Of a DNA stretch of 64,000 bases, positions 8,412 to 17,119 are shown in pieces; position 1 is the first letter of the stretch, and the number at the start of each line of letters is the position of its first letter. The position numbers and the translations under genes were made by a program. This stretch comes from Geothrix sp. 21YS21S-2 (lineage in GTDB: Bacteria; Acidobacteriota; Holophagae; Holophagales; Holophagaceae). The stretch spans positions 3,258,001 to 3,322,000 of the forward strand of contig NZ_CP132910.1 of the NCBI RefSeq assembly GCF_030846775.1. The letters are read 5' to 3'. The notes under the pieces were generated by a model. It was given only the letters and a program-made list of their open reading frames with translations, had not been told where the DNA came from and did no database searches.

Positions 8412-9699
8412 CCTCCTCACCCTCCAGAAGGACCGCCGCGAAGGCCGGGTGCGCGGGATCTACGCGGTGTGCTCGGCCCACCCTCTGGTCCTGCGCGCCG
8501 CCCTGGACCAGGCCGCGGCGGACGGGACCCCCACGCTCATCGAGGCCACCTGCAACCAGGTGGATCAGTTCGGCGGCTACACCGGCATGACCCCCGGCGC
8601 CTTCGTCGCCTTCGTCCACGCCCTCGCCGCCGAGGCCGGCTTCGACCCCCGGCGCATCATCCTGGGCGGCGACCACCTGGGCCCCAATCCCTGGCGCGGG
8701 GAGGACGCCCGGAGCGCCATGGCCAAGGCGGGCGACCTGGTGGAAGCCTACGTGGCCGCCGGTTTCCAGAAGATCCACCTGGACGCCAGCATGGCCTGCG
8801 CCGGCGACCCCGCGGTCCTGCCAGGACCGGTCGTGGCCGAACGCGCCGCGGCCCTCTGCCTCCGGGCCGAGGTGGCCCGCGAACGGCACCCGGGGCCCGC
8901 GCCGGTCTACGTCATCGGCACCGAGGTGCCGCCCCCCGGCGGCACCCAGGACGGCGACCCCGGCCTGCGCCCTACCGCCCCCGGGGACGTGGCGGCCACC
9001 CTCGACATCACCCGGGCCGCCTTCCTCCGGCTCGGCCTGGACAGCGCATGGGAGCGCGTGATCGCCCTGGTGGTGCAGCCCGGCGTCGAATTCGGCCAGG
9101 CCGAGATCCACCCCTACCGCCGGGAGGCCGCCGCACCCCTGGCGGCCGCCCTCGCCTCCCGTGCGCCCTGGATGTACGAGGCCCACTCCACGGACTACCA
9201 GACCCCCGAGGCCCTGCGCCAGCTGGTGGAGGACCGCTTCGCCATCCTGAAGGTGGGCCCCTGGCTGACCTTCGCCTACCGGGAGGCCCTCTTCTCCCTG
9301 GAGGCCATCGCCCATGAGCTGCACGCCTTCAACCCCGCGCGCCCCCGGCCCCGCCTCGCCGAGGTCCTGGAGGCCGTCATGCTCGGCAACCCCATCCACT
9401 GGAAGAACCACTACCATGGGAAGGAAGGCGAACTGGCCTTCGCCCGCAGGTTCAGCCTGAGCGACCGTTCCCGGTACTACTGGGCCGACCCGGACGTGGT
9501 CGCCGAGGTGGCGCGCCTCTTCGAGCTCACCGAGGGTCCGCTCCCGCTGGAACTGCTCAGCCAGTACCGCCCCCTGGAATACGACGCCGTGCGGGAAGGG
9601 CTCCTCCCGCCCACCGGCAGGGCCGTGGCCATCCATGCCGTTCGCCGCGTGCTGGGGCACTATGCCGCCGCCTGCCAACTCCAAGGATCCCCATGCTGA
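8404..9699 (+). CDS. kbaZ: Tagatose-1,6-bisphosphate aldolase non-catalytic subunit KbaZ/GatZ
   Basis: A 431-residue protein of the GatZ/KbaZ family, required for full activity and stability of the KbaY aldolase. Characteristic stretches include IEATCNQVDQFGGYTGMTP near residue 40, LGGDHLGPNPWRGE near 80, KIHLDASMACAGD, YVIGTEVPPPGG and VGPWLTFAYREALF. Full length for the family. Having both Y and Z subunits strongly favours tagatose rather than fructose bisphosphate as substrate. It overlaps the downstream transporter gene by 7 bases. Confidence 0.93.
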   Translation: MPDLLTLQKDRREGRVRGIYAVCSAHPLVLRAALDQAAADGTPTLIEATCNQVDQFGGYTGMTPGAFVAFVHALAAEAGFDPRRIILGGDHLGPNPWRGEDARSAMAKAGDLVEAYVAAGFQKIHLDASMACAGDPAVLPGPVVAERAAALCLRAEVARERHPGPAPVYVIGTEVPPPGGTQDGDPGLRPTAPGDVAATLDITRAAFLRLGLDSAWERVIALVVQPGVEFGQAEIHPYRREAAAPLAAALASRAPWMYEAHSTDYQTPEALRQLVEDRFAILKVGPWLTFAYREALFSLEAIAHELHAFNPARPRPRLAEVLEAVMLGNPIHWKNHYHGKEGELAFARRFSLSDRSRYYWADPDVVAEVARLFELTEGPLPLELLSQYRPLEYDAVREGLLPPTGRAVAIHAVRRVLGHYAAACQLQGSPC

Positions 9700-10580
9700 A
9701 GCAGACCTGGTTCCTGTACACCCTCGTCACCGTCCTCGCCTGGGGCCTGTGGGGCGCGCTCATCGATACGCCGGCGGCCGCGGGCTTCCCCGAGACCCTC
9801 GGCTACATCGTGTGGGCCGTCACCATGATCCCGCCCTGCCTGGTGGCCCTGGCGCGGGTGGGGTGGCGGGTGGAGACGGACCGCAGGTCCGTGGTCTACG
9901 GATGCCTCGCGGGCTTCCTGGGCGCCGGCGGGCAGCTGGTGCTCTTCAAGGTCCTGCGCATCGCGCCCGCCTACCTCGTCTTCCCCTTCATCGCCCTCTC
10001 GCCCCTGGTCACCATCATCCTGGCCCTGGTCATCTCGCGGGAGCGGGCTTCGGCGCGGGGGTGGGCCGGCATCGCCCTGGCCCTGGCAGCCGGCATCCTG
10101 CTGGCCTACGCCCCTCCCGGAGCCAAGGCCGGCCCGGGCCTCCTGTGGGTGGGCCCGGCCCTGCTGGTGTTCCTGGCCTGGGGCTTCCAGGGTTTCGTCA
10201 TCTCCCACGGCAACAAGTCCATGCGCGCCGAGAGCATCTTCTTCTACATGACCGTGACGGGGCTCCTCCTGGCGCCCGCGGCCTGGTTCATGACCGACTT
10301 CAGCAGGACCATCAACTGGGGCTTCCGCGGCCCCTGGCTCGCGGCCCTGATCCAGGTGCTCAACGCCGTGGGAGCCCTGCTCCTGGTGTACGCCTTCCGC
10401 CACGGCAGGGCCATCATCGTCTCCCCCCTCATCAACGCGGGCGCCCCCGTGGTGACCATCGTCATCTCCCTGGTCCTGTTCCGCACGCTGCCCCTGGCCC
10501 CGCAGGCCCTGGGCATGGCCGCGGCCCTGGCGGCGACCCTGCTCATGGGCTGGGAAGACGAGAAGCCCGCCCAGGCCTGA
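9693..10580 (+). CDS. EamA/DMT-family inner-membrane transporter
   Basis: A 295-residue, very hydrophobic protein with about ten membrane segments arranged as two EamA repeats (about 5-140 and 150-287). The second begins LLWVGPALLVFLAWGFQGF. DMT transporters move small metabolites and some handle sugars. In this operon it is the only inner-membrane carrier, so it is the best candidate for importing the sugar freed in the periplasm, in place of the PTS of enterobacterial aga loci. That role is inference; export of a by-product is possible. Start supported by the 7-base overlap with kbaZ. Confidence 0.85.
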   Translation: MLKQTWFLYTLVTVLAWGLWGALIDTPAAAGFPETLGYIVWAVTMIPPCLVALARVGWRVETDRRSVVYGCLAGFLGAGGQLVLFKVLRIAPAYLVFPFIALSPLVTIILALVISRERASARGWAGIALALAAGILLAYAPPGAKAGPGLLWVGPALLVFLAWGFQGFVISHGNKSMRAESIFFYMTVTGLLLAPAAWFMTDFSRTINWGFRGPWLAALIQVLNAVGALLLVYAFRHGRAIIVSPLINAGAPVVTIVISLVLFRTLPLAPQALGMAAALAATLLMGWEDEKPAQA

Positions 10581-10596
10581 ACCCGGAGGTCCCCCC

Positions 10597-12585
10597 ATGA
10601 CGATTTCCAAGCTCCTCCCGGCCCTGGTCTGCGTCGTGGCCGCGGCCGCGCCGCTCAAGCTGGCCGGACCCCGCGCGGAATTCCAGGTTCTGCCCTCCGG
10701 GCGCATCCTGGCCACCCGGCTCGAAGGAGGCCGGCGCCTCACCCTGGACGCCGGACCCGGCCGGGAGGCGCCGGTGCTGGACCTGCGCCGGGCCCAGGCC
10801 GCCGGCGGCCGCATGGAGGTGCCCTTCCTGGGCGCTCCCGCCAGGACCCTGATCCTGGAGCTGCGGGGCGAGGCCCTGCTCGCCTCCATCCGGGTCGTCA
10901 ACCCCCAGGCCCGGCCCCTACCGCTCGCGGCCCAGACCGTGCTCCGCACCCGGATGGCAGCGGGTCCCCTCCATTCGTTCCAGGGCTCGAGCGTCGAATG
11001 GGGCGAGGACGAAGTGCTCGAGCCCCGACCCGGAACGCGTCCCAACGCCATGGGCGCCATGAACCCCAATGGCCTGGGCGGAGGGATTCCCGTCGCCGCG
11101 TTCTGGAACGCCGCCACCTGCGCGTCCCTGGGCTTCCTGACGACGGGCGCCTGCGCCCTTCCGGTCACCGGCGGCCCCGGCGGCACCACCGCCGCCCTCG
11201 TCCTGCCGGCGCGGACCCTCGCGCCCCACGAGACCTGGACCTCCCCCCGGTGCTACGTCTCGGTCCACGCCGGGGACTTCTACGATCCCCTGCGGCTCTG
11301 GTCCACGCTCATGGGGCGGAGCCCCAAGGCTCCGCCCGCGACGGCCTACGAGGCCACCTGGTGCAGCTGGGGCTACGGCTTCGACATCACGCCCGCGCAG
11401 ATGGAGGGCGTGCTCCCCAAGCTCAAGGACCTGGGCCTGGCCTGGGCCACCCTCGACGACCGCTGGTTCGACGCCTACGGCGACTGGAAGCCCCGCCCCG
11501 ACACCTTCCCCGGCACGTCCCTGCGCGACCTGGTGGACCGGTACCACAGGGCCGGCGTGAAGGTGCAGCTCTGGTGGCTCCCCCTCGCCGCCGAAATCCC
11601 CAACGGCAAGGGGGAGTCCCACCGCTACCGCCAGTCCCGCGTCGCCCAGGACCATCCCGAGTGGCTCGTGCTGGACCCCGCGGGCCGCCCCGCCCTGATG
11701 GTCCGGGACCTGGCCGTCCTGGATCCCGCGCTGCCCGAGGTGCGCGCCTACTTCCGGGCCATGGCGGCCGGCTTCATCCGGGATACCGGCTTCGACGGCT
11801 TCAAGATGGACAATGTCTACGCCGTCCCCCCCTGCTACAACCCGGCCCACCACCACGCCTCCCCCGACGAATCCACCCGCGCCGCCGCCGAGGTCTACCG
11901 GGAGATCCAGGAGACCGTCCACGCCCTCAAACCCGAGGCCGTCATCCAGATCTGCCCCTGCGGCACCCTGCCTTCCGCGGACTGGCTCCCCTTCCAGGAC
12001 CAGGGCGTCACCGCCGACCCCGTGGGCGCCGTCCAGGTCCGCCGCCGCATCAAGATCCTCAAGGCCCTGATGGGCCCCGCCGCCGCCGTCTTCGGCGACC
12101 ACGTTGAGCTCAGCGCCATGTCCCGGGAAGGCCATGACGACTGGTTTGAAACCGGAGAGGATTTCGCCTCGACCCTGGGCACCGGCGGCGTGGTGGGCAC
12201 CAAGTTCGTTTGGCCCCCCACCGGGGTGGTGCCCAAGTCCGGCCCCGTGGACCTCACCCCCGCCCGGGAAGCCACCTGGCGAAAGTGGCTCGCGCTCTAC
12301 GACCGGAAGGGCCTCTCCAGCGGCACCTTCCTGAACCTCTACACCCTGGGCGTGGACCATCCGGAAGGCTACGCCGTGGCCAAGGACGGCATCCTCCACT
12401 ACGCCTTCTACGCCCCGGGCCCCTGGCGGGGCGAAGTTGAACTGCGGGGCCTCCGGCCCGGCTCCTACCGGGTGCGCGACTACGCCGAAGGCCGGGACCT
12501 GGGCACGGTGACCTCCGCCGAGGGCAGGCCGCCCCGCCTCGCCGTCGCCTTCACGGACCACCTTCTCCTCGAGGCCGCCCCATGA
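10597..12585 (+). CDS. Exported GH36-like alpha-galactosidase-family glycosidase (copy 1)
   Basis: A 662-residue protein preceded by GGAGG seven bases before the ATG. It has a short signal peptide (about 1-20), an N-terminal beta-sandwich region (to about 240) and a TIM-barrel catalytic domain. Features of clan GH-D (GH27/GH36) are CSWGYG, ATLDDRWFD, GFKMDN with likely nucleophile Asp405, and TADPVG with likely acid/base Asp474. A C-terminal beta domain follows. It should remove terminal alpha-galactosyl or alpha-GalNAc residues in the periplasm or at the surface. The paralogue at 13642 shares the layout. Exact substrate unknown; the aga/kba genes suggest a GalNAc or galactosamine glycan. Confidence 0.85.
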   Translation: MTISKLLPALVCVVAAAAPLKLAGPRAEFQVLPSGRILATRLEGGRRLTLDAGPGREAPVLDLRRAQAAGGRMEVPFLGAPARTLILELRGEALLASIRVVNPQARPLPLAAQTVLRTRMAAGPLHSFQGSSVEWGEDEVLEPRPGTRPNAMGAMNPNGLGGGIPVAAFWNAATCASLGFLTTGACALPVTGGPGGTTAALVLPARTLAPHETWTSPRCYVSVHAGDFYDPLRLWSTLMGRSPKAPPATAYEATWCSWGYGFDITPAQMEGVLPKLKDLGLAWATLDDRWFDAYGDWKPRPDTFPGTSLRDLVDRYHRAGVKVQLWWLPLAAEIPNGKGESHRYRQSRVAQDHPEWLVLDPAGRPALMVRDLAVLDPALPEVRAYFRAMAAGFIRDTGFDGFKMDNVYAVPPCYNPAHHHASPDESTRAAAEVYREIQETVHALKPEAVIQICPCGTLPSADWLPFQDQGVTADPVGAVQVRRRIKILKALMGPAAAVFGDHVELSAMSREGHDDWFETGEDFASTLGTGGVVGTKFVWPPTGVVPKSGPVDLTPAREATWRKWLALYDRKGLSSGTFLNLYTLGVDHPEGYAVAKDGILHYAFYAPGPWRGEVELRGLRPGSYRVRDYAEGRDLGTVTSAEGRPPRLAVAFTDHLLLEAAP

Positions 12586-13640
12586 ACCCAGCCGCCATCC
12601 TCCTCCTCGCCACGACCCTCGGGGCCCAGGCCCCCGACCAGCTCCTCCTCAAGGACTACCGCCCCCGGTCCATCTACCGGATCCCCGTCACCCGCGTGGA
12701 GAAGGCGCGGTTCCCCGTGGTGGACATGCACTCCCACGCCTACGCGGAAACCGATGAACAGGCCGCGGCGTGGGCCGCCACCATGGACCGGTCCGGCATC
12801 GAGCGCACGGTGGTGCTGGTCACCGGCGGGGGCGCCGACTTCGACGCGGCCGTGAAGCGCTACGGGAAGTTCCCGCGCCACTTCGAGCTCTGGTGCGGCA
12901 TCGACTTCACCGGCTCCGGCCGGCCCGGATTCGCGGAAGGCGTCGTGGCCGAGCTTCGCCGCTGCCGCGCGGCCGGGGCCAAGGGCGTGGGCGAGGTCAC
13001 GGACAAGGGCGGGGGCCTCGCCGGCAACGCCGGGGGCATGCACCTGGACGACCCGCGCATGGATCCCATCCTGGAGGCCTGCGCCGACCTGGGCCTGCCC
13101 ATCAACGTCCATGTCGGCGAGGACCAGTGGATGTACGAGCCCGCGGACGCCTCCAACGACGGCCTCATGAACGCCTTCACCTGGAAGATCGCCGACTCCC
13201 CCGCCATCCTCCGCCACGACCAGGTGCTGGCCACCCTGGACCGGGCCGTCGCCAGGCATCCCCGGACGACCTTCATCGCGTGCCACCTCGCCAACTGCTG
13301 CCAGGACCTCGCCCAGCTGGCGGCCCTCCTGGACCGCCACGCCAACCTCTACGCCGACATCGGGGCGCGCTTCGCCGAGACCGCCCCCGTGCCCAGGGCC
13401 GCCGCGCAGTTCATCGGCAGGTACCAGGACCGGCTCCTGTACGGCACCGACATGGGCATGGACGCCGCGATGTACCAGATCACCTTCCGCATCCTGGAAA
13501 GCGAGGACGAGCACTTCTACGAGGTGGAGCAGTTCGGCTACCACTGGCCCCTGTACGGCTTCGGCCTGGAGCCCGGTATCCTGCGCAAGCTCTACCGCGA
13601 CAACGCCCTTGCCCTCATGAAGCGCGTCGCGCGGAACTGA
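12582..13640 (+). CDS. Exported amidohydrolase-family (TIM-barrel) metal-dependent hydrolase
   Basis: A 352-residue protein overlapping the preceding gene by ATGA. The N-terminus MNPAAILLLATTLGAQA looks like a signal peptide. Metal-binding motifs of the amidohydrolase_2 group follow: VVDMHSHAY (HxH near residue 50), NVHVGED, FIACHLANC and YGTDMGMD (metal-site Asp). Related proteins are decarboxylases or lactone/amide hydrolases. Lying between two exported glycosidases, it may deacetylate or hydrolyse a decoration on the glycan, possibly filling the deacetylase step otherwise missing here. This is inference; the reaction cannot be read from sequence. Confidence 0.8.
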   Translation: MNPAAILLLATTLGAQAPDQLLLKDYRPRSIYRIPVTRVEKARFPVVDMHSHAYAETDEQAAAWAATMDRSGIERTVVLVTGGGADFDAAVKRYGKFPRHFELWCGIDFTGSGRPGFAEGVVAELRRCRAAGAKGVGEVTDKGGGLAGNAGGMHLDDPRMDPILEACADLGLPINVHVGEDQWMYEPADASNDGLMNAFTWKIADSPAILRHDQVLATLDRAVARHPRTTFIACHLANCCQDLAQLAALLDRHANLYADIGARFAETAPVPRAAAQFIGRYQDRLLYGTDMGMDAAMYQITFRILESEDEHFYEVEQFGYHWPLYGFGLEPGILRKLYRDNALALMKRVARN

Positions 13641-13641
13641 C

Positions 13642-16554
13642 ATGCCCCTCCTCCTGATCGCCGCCCTCGCCCTCTCGGCCCCCTCCGGGCTCAGCATCCA
13701 GACACCCCTGCTGCGAGTGGAGTTCGACGACCACCTGCGCAGCCGCGTCGTCGCCCATTCCGGGGACCGGGAGCGGCCCCTGGGACCCTTCTCCGAATCC
13801 GACGCCCTGGAGGGGACGCGGGCCACCTTCTCTGTGGTGGCCCACCGCAGGGAACCCGTCGCCGACACCTTCGGACAGGGGGAGCGCCTGGTGCTCGAAG
13901 GCGCCTCCGGCCCGCTCCGCAAGACGGTGGCGGTCACCGTCTACACCGCCTGGCCAGGTCTTGCCCTGTTCGACGTGGACTACACCAACGCCGGGCCCGC
14001 CCCCATTCGCACCACCGGCTGGACGCGCAATGCCTACACGCTGGACGCGGCCCCGGCCTGGTGGTCCTTCCAGCCGGGTTCCTACGAGAAGCGCCCCAAC
14101 TGGATCCTGCCCCTGCGCCCCGGCTTCCGCCAGCGCAACTTCCTCGGCATGAACGCCACCGACTACGGAGGCGGCACGCCCGTGGCGGACGTGTGGACCC
14201 GCGAGGGGGGCCTGGGCGTCGGGCATCTCGGCAAGGAACCTGAAGCCGTGTCCCTCCCCGTGGCCATGGACCGGGGCGGCCGGGTCCGCGTCGGGCTCCG
14301 CATGGACGGGTCGGCCTCCCTGGCCCCGGGCGCGACCCTGCGCGGCCTGCGCACCTTCATCTCCGTGCACCGCGGGGACTGCTTCGAGACCCTGGCCTCG
14401 TACCGCCGCCTCATGGCCCTCCAGGGATTCAGGATGGCCGAGGCGCCACCGGCCGCCTTCGACCCCATCTGGTGCGCCTGGGGCTACGGCAGGACCATGC
14501 GCCCCGCCCAGATCTACGGCACCCTGCCCACCGCCCAGCGCCTGGGCTTCGCATGGGCGACCGTGGACGACGGCTGGCAGGACAACTACGCCGACTGGGG
14601 CGAGGACCCCGGGAAGTTCCCCGCCGGCGGCCCGGGCCTGAAGGCCATGGCGGACCGCATCCACGCCGGCGGCATGCGCGCCCAGCTCTGGTGGGCGCCC
14701 CTCATGGGCCAGCGCGGCAGCCGCTTCGAGCGGGACCACCCCGGATCGGCCCTGCTGGAGCCCGACGGTTCCCGGCGGCGGATCTCCTGGTGGCCCACCT
14801 ACTACCTCTGCCCCGCCGACCCAGCCGTGATCGAGCACACCCGGGCCCTGGTGCGGACGATGATCGGAACCTGGGGCTTCGACGGGCTGAAGCTGGACGG
14901 CCAGTACCTCAACGGCATCCCGCCCTGCCACAACCCCGCCCACCACCACGCCGACCCCGGGGAGTCCTCCCGGGCCATCCCCGCCTTCATCCGCATGATC
15001 ACCGAAACCGCCCGCGCCCTGAAACCCGGGGCCCTGGTGGAATTCTGCCCTTGCGGCACCGCCTATGCCTTCCACACCATGCCGGAATTCAACATGGCCG
15101 TGGCGTCCGATCCCCACGACTCCTACCAGGTCCGTACCAAGGGCAAGCTCCTGAAGGCCCTCATGGGCGACGGCGTGGCCTACTTCGGCGACCACGTGGA
15201 ACTGAGCGACCATGCCGCGGATTTCGCCTCCACGCTGGCGGTGGGCGGCGTGCCGGGCTCCCAGTTCGTCCTGCCTTCCCTGGCCCGCAAGCGCAGCACG
15301 TCGGACCTGACCCCGGCCCGGGAGCGGGACTTCGCCAAGTGGCTCGGGATCTACGCCGCCACCCGGCTCTCCCAGGGCGAATACCTGGGCTCGCTCTACG
15401 ACCTGGGCTTCGACCTGCCCGAGACCCACGCCGTCCGGAAAGGGGAGGTCCTCTACTACGGAAGCTTCGCCAGCACCTGGAAGGGCGCCCTGGAACTGCG
15501 CGGCCTGGAGCCTCGAGCCTACCGGATCACGGACTACGAACACGGCCTCGACCTGGGCACCGTGCAAGGCCCGACCGCGAGCCTCAAGGTCGCCTTCAAG
15601 GGCCACCTGCTCCTGCGGGCCACCCCCCAGGAGCTACGCGGGCGGCTTGGCGGCAGGCCGTCCGTTCCCTTCCTCGTTCGACGCTTCGGGCGGGCGCGGC
15701 AGGCGGATGCCCATCACGATCATCGGCGAAGCGAGCCCCCCCAGGACCGCGCCCCAGCGGTGCGCGCCGGGCAGGCTGACCCAGCCCGCCCCCCCCGGCA
15801 GGAAGGCGGCCCCGGACCAGGCCTCCGCCACCAGCTTCGCCCCCAGCAGGCCCAGCAGCAGGAACCCTTCCGCCCGCGTCCCCCGCTCCCGCGCCAGCGC
15901 GGCCCCGGCCATGGACCAGGCGGCGCAGGCCAGCCCGGAGGCCCCCCGGTAGGTGCCCCCGTCCAGCCCGGGCAGCAGGACCAGGCTCAGCACCGGCGCC
16001 ACCAGGAACAGCCCCAGGAGCATCCGCGGCCAGGCCCGGACCGGCACCAGCGCGAAGGGGACGCCAAGAGCCGCCAGGTCCAGCAGGGCGTGCCCCACCC
16101 CGAAATGGACGAGGTGGCACGTCCAGAGGCGCCAGAGCCCGGCCCCCCCGAGGACGAACGGGTTCAACGCCGGCGCCGCCACAGCGCCGCGGCCAGGGCC
16201 AGCCCGGCCAGGACCTCCACGCCCCCGAAGGACCCGCCGAAGTCCTTCCCGCCGGTCTGCTTCAGGGACTGGCCCTGCCGGTCGATGACGTCGACGCCCT
16301 TGCGTTCACCGGACGCCACCTGGGCCTTGAAGGTCTCCACCTCGGTCTCCAGGTTTTTCGCCAGTTCCTTCATGGCCAGCTCCAGCCCCCGGCCGGAGTT
16401 CGCCCGGAGCCGCTCCTCCCGGTTCACCAGCGTGGAGCTGCCCTTCACGACGCTCTGGCCCGGGGCCCGCAGCAGGAAGGTGCGGGTGGGCACGTGGAAG
16501 ACGGCGGCGTCGATGAGGGTGCGGGTGTCGTTGCTGTCACCGGGGAGCGCGTAG
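13642..16554 (+). CDS. Exported GH36-like glycosidase (copy 2) with no stop at the expected end
   Basis: Residues 1 to about 663 (to about 15,630) are a second GH36-like enzyme: signal peptide, beta-sandwich, then TIM barrel with CAWGYGRTM, ATVDDGWQDNY, GLKLDGQY (likely nucleophile Asp419) and ASDPHD (likely acid/base Asp490). The Asp spacing nearly matches copy 1. Homology to copy 1 ends at GHLLLRATP, where copy 1 stops a few residues later. Here no stop occurs and the frame runs on for about 307 codons, antisense to the rhombosortase and lipoprotein genes. Neither other frame has a stop near the join. The functional domain is therefore about 13642-15630 and the tail is probably not a real domain. 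Confidence 0.78.
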   Translation: MPLLLIAALALSAPSGLSIQTPLLRVEFDDHLRSRVVAHSGDRERPLGPFSESDALEGTRATFSVVAHRREPVADTFGQGERLVLEGASGPLRKTVAVTVYTAWPGLALFDVDYTNAGPAPIRTTGWTRNAYTLDAAPAWWSFQPGSYEKRPNWILPLRPGFRQRNFLGMNATDYGGGTPVADVWTREGGLGVGHLGKEPEAVSLPVAMDRGGRVRVGLRMDGSASLAPGATLRGLRTFISVHRGDCFETLASYRRLMALQGFRMAEAPPAAFDPIWCAWGYGRTMRPAQIYGTLPTAQRLGFAWATVDDGWQDNYADWGEDPGKFPAGGPGLKAMADRIHAGGMRAQLWWAPLMGQRGSRFERDHPGSALLEPDGSRRRISWWPTYYLCPADPAVIEHTRALVRTMIGTWGFDGLKLDGQYLNGIPPCHNPAHHHADPGESSRAIPAFIRMITETARALKPGALVEFCPCGTAYAFHTMPEFNMAVASDPHDSYQVRTKGKLLKALMGDGVAYFGDHVELSDHAADFASTLAVGGVPGSQFVLPSLARKRSTSDLTPARERDFAKWLGIYAATRLSQGEYLGSLYDLGFDLPETHAVRKGEVLYYGSFASTWKGALELRGLEPRAYRITDYEHGLDLGTVQGPTASLKVAFKGHLLLRATPQELRGRLGGRPSVPFLVRRFGRARQADAHHDHRRSEPPQDRAPAVRAGQADPARPPRQEGGPGPGLRHQLRPQQAQQQEPFRPRPPLPRQRGPGHGPGGAGQPGGPPVGAPVQPGQQDQAQHRRHQEQPQEHPRPGPDRHQREGDAKSRQVQQGVPHPEMDEVARPEAPEPGPPEDERVQRRRRHSAAARASPARTSTPPKDPPKSFPPVCFRDWPCRSMTSTPLRSPDATWALKVSTSVSRFFASSFMASSSPRPEFARSRSSRFTSVELPFTTLWPGARSRKVRVGTWKTAASMRVRVSLLSPGSA
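15634..16182 (-). CDS. rrtA: Rhombosortase (rhomboid-family intramembrane serine protease)
   Basis: A 182-residue membrane protein starting with GTG. It shows five to six hydrophobic segments and the rhomboid/rhombosortase pattern: HLVHFGVGHALLDLAAL in an early helix, YRGASGL with nucleophile Ser in a GxSG context, and AHRWGAVLG with the catalytic His. Rhombosortases cleave C-terminal GlyGly-CTERM tails. The gene directly upstream encodes a lipoprotein with such a tail, and the two overlap by 19 bases. The C-terminal about 25 residues are polar and Pro/Ala-rich. Its whole length lies opposite the stop-less extension of the glycosidase gene. Confidence 0.88.
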   Translation of the reverse strand: MAAPALNPFVLGGAGLWRLWTCHLVHFGVGHALLDLAALGVPFALVPVRAWPRMLLGLFLVAPVLSLVLLPGLDGGTYRGASGLACAAWSMAGAALARERGTRAEGFLLLGLLGAKLVAEAWSGAAFLPGGAGWVSLPGAHRWGAVLGGLASPMIVMGIRLPRPPEASNEEGNGRPAAKPPA

Positions 16555-17033
16555 GCCCCGACGATGGAAAGGTAGGCGAAGGCGTACCACTTGGGGTCGG
16601 TGTACTGGATCTGGTCCACGCTCACCAGGGCCATGACGTCCACCCCGTACATGCGGGACACCTGGTCCAGGTTGTCGAAGCCGCCCCGGGCCGTGAGGTA
16701 GCTGGAGGGGATGACCTTGATCTCGCCCACCCAGGACCTGCCCTTGAAGGCCTCCTTCACCACGTCCAGGAGGGGCCTCTCCCCCGCCGGGGTTACGAGG
16801 TTGGAGACCCTCCAGGAGCCGGTGGTGGAAGGCACGAAGACCACGCCCAGCTTCAGGGGCAGGGTCAGGCGCGCCCCGGCGGGGTTGGGCGCCGGCGCCG
16901 CGTCCCGCTTGGGATAGAGGTAGTCCATGAGCCCGCTGCGCTGGGAGCGGGTCTGGGGCCCCAGGCAGCCCGGGGCCAGCAGGAGGGCCATGCCGGCCAT
17001 CATCGCGAAGATCGGCTTGGGTCCTGCGGCCAT
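16164..17033 (-). CDS. Rhombotarget lipoprotein with GlyGly-CTERM-like tail
   Basis: 289 residues from the ATG at 17033, chosen because GGAG lies five bases upstream; an upstream in-frame ATG at 17057 lacks this. The N-terminus is a lipoprotein signal peptide with lipobox LAPGC (lipidated Cys about residue 23). The body (KLGVVFVP, PLLDVVKEAF, MALVSVDQ, LIDAAVFHV) matches the family named rhombotarget lipoprotein. The C-terminus is GG-rich, then a hydrophobic helix VEVLAGLALAAALW and RRRR: the signal cut by rhombosortase, encoded next. It would thus carry both an N-terminal lipid and a C-terminal processed end. Function beyond this is unknown. Confidence 0.87.
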   Translation of the reverse strand: MAAGPKPIFAMMAGMALLLAPGCLGPQTRSQRSGLMDYLYPKRDAAPAPNPAGARLTLPLKLGVVFVPSTTGSWRVSNLVTPAGERPLLDVVKEAFKGRSWVGEIKVIPSSYLTARGGFDNLDQVSRMYGVDVMALVSVDQIQYTDPKWYAFAYLSIVGAYALPGDSNDTRTLIDAAVFHVPTRTFLLRAPGQSVVKGSSTLVNREERLRANSGRGLELAMKELAKNLETEVETFKAQVASGERKGVDVIDRQGQSLKQTGGKDFGGSFGGVEVLAGLALAAALWRRRR

Positions 17034-17119
17034 GGCTGCTCCGGGTGGTTGAATCAAGGGATTGTATTACGGGAAGCGCAATCGGGTGCAAAATGGGCGC
17101 ATCCATCCCAGGTGTCCCC

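Noticed and set aside
15634-16554. A novel C-terminal domain on glycosidase copy 2
   Set aside because: The 300-residue extension is exactly antisense to two well-supported genes and has Arg/Pro/His-rich shadow composition, so it is treated as an overlap oddity, not a domain.
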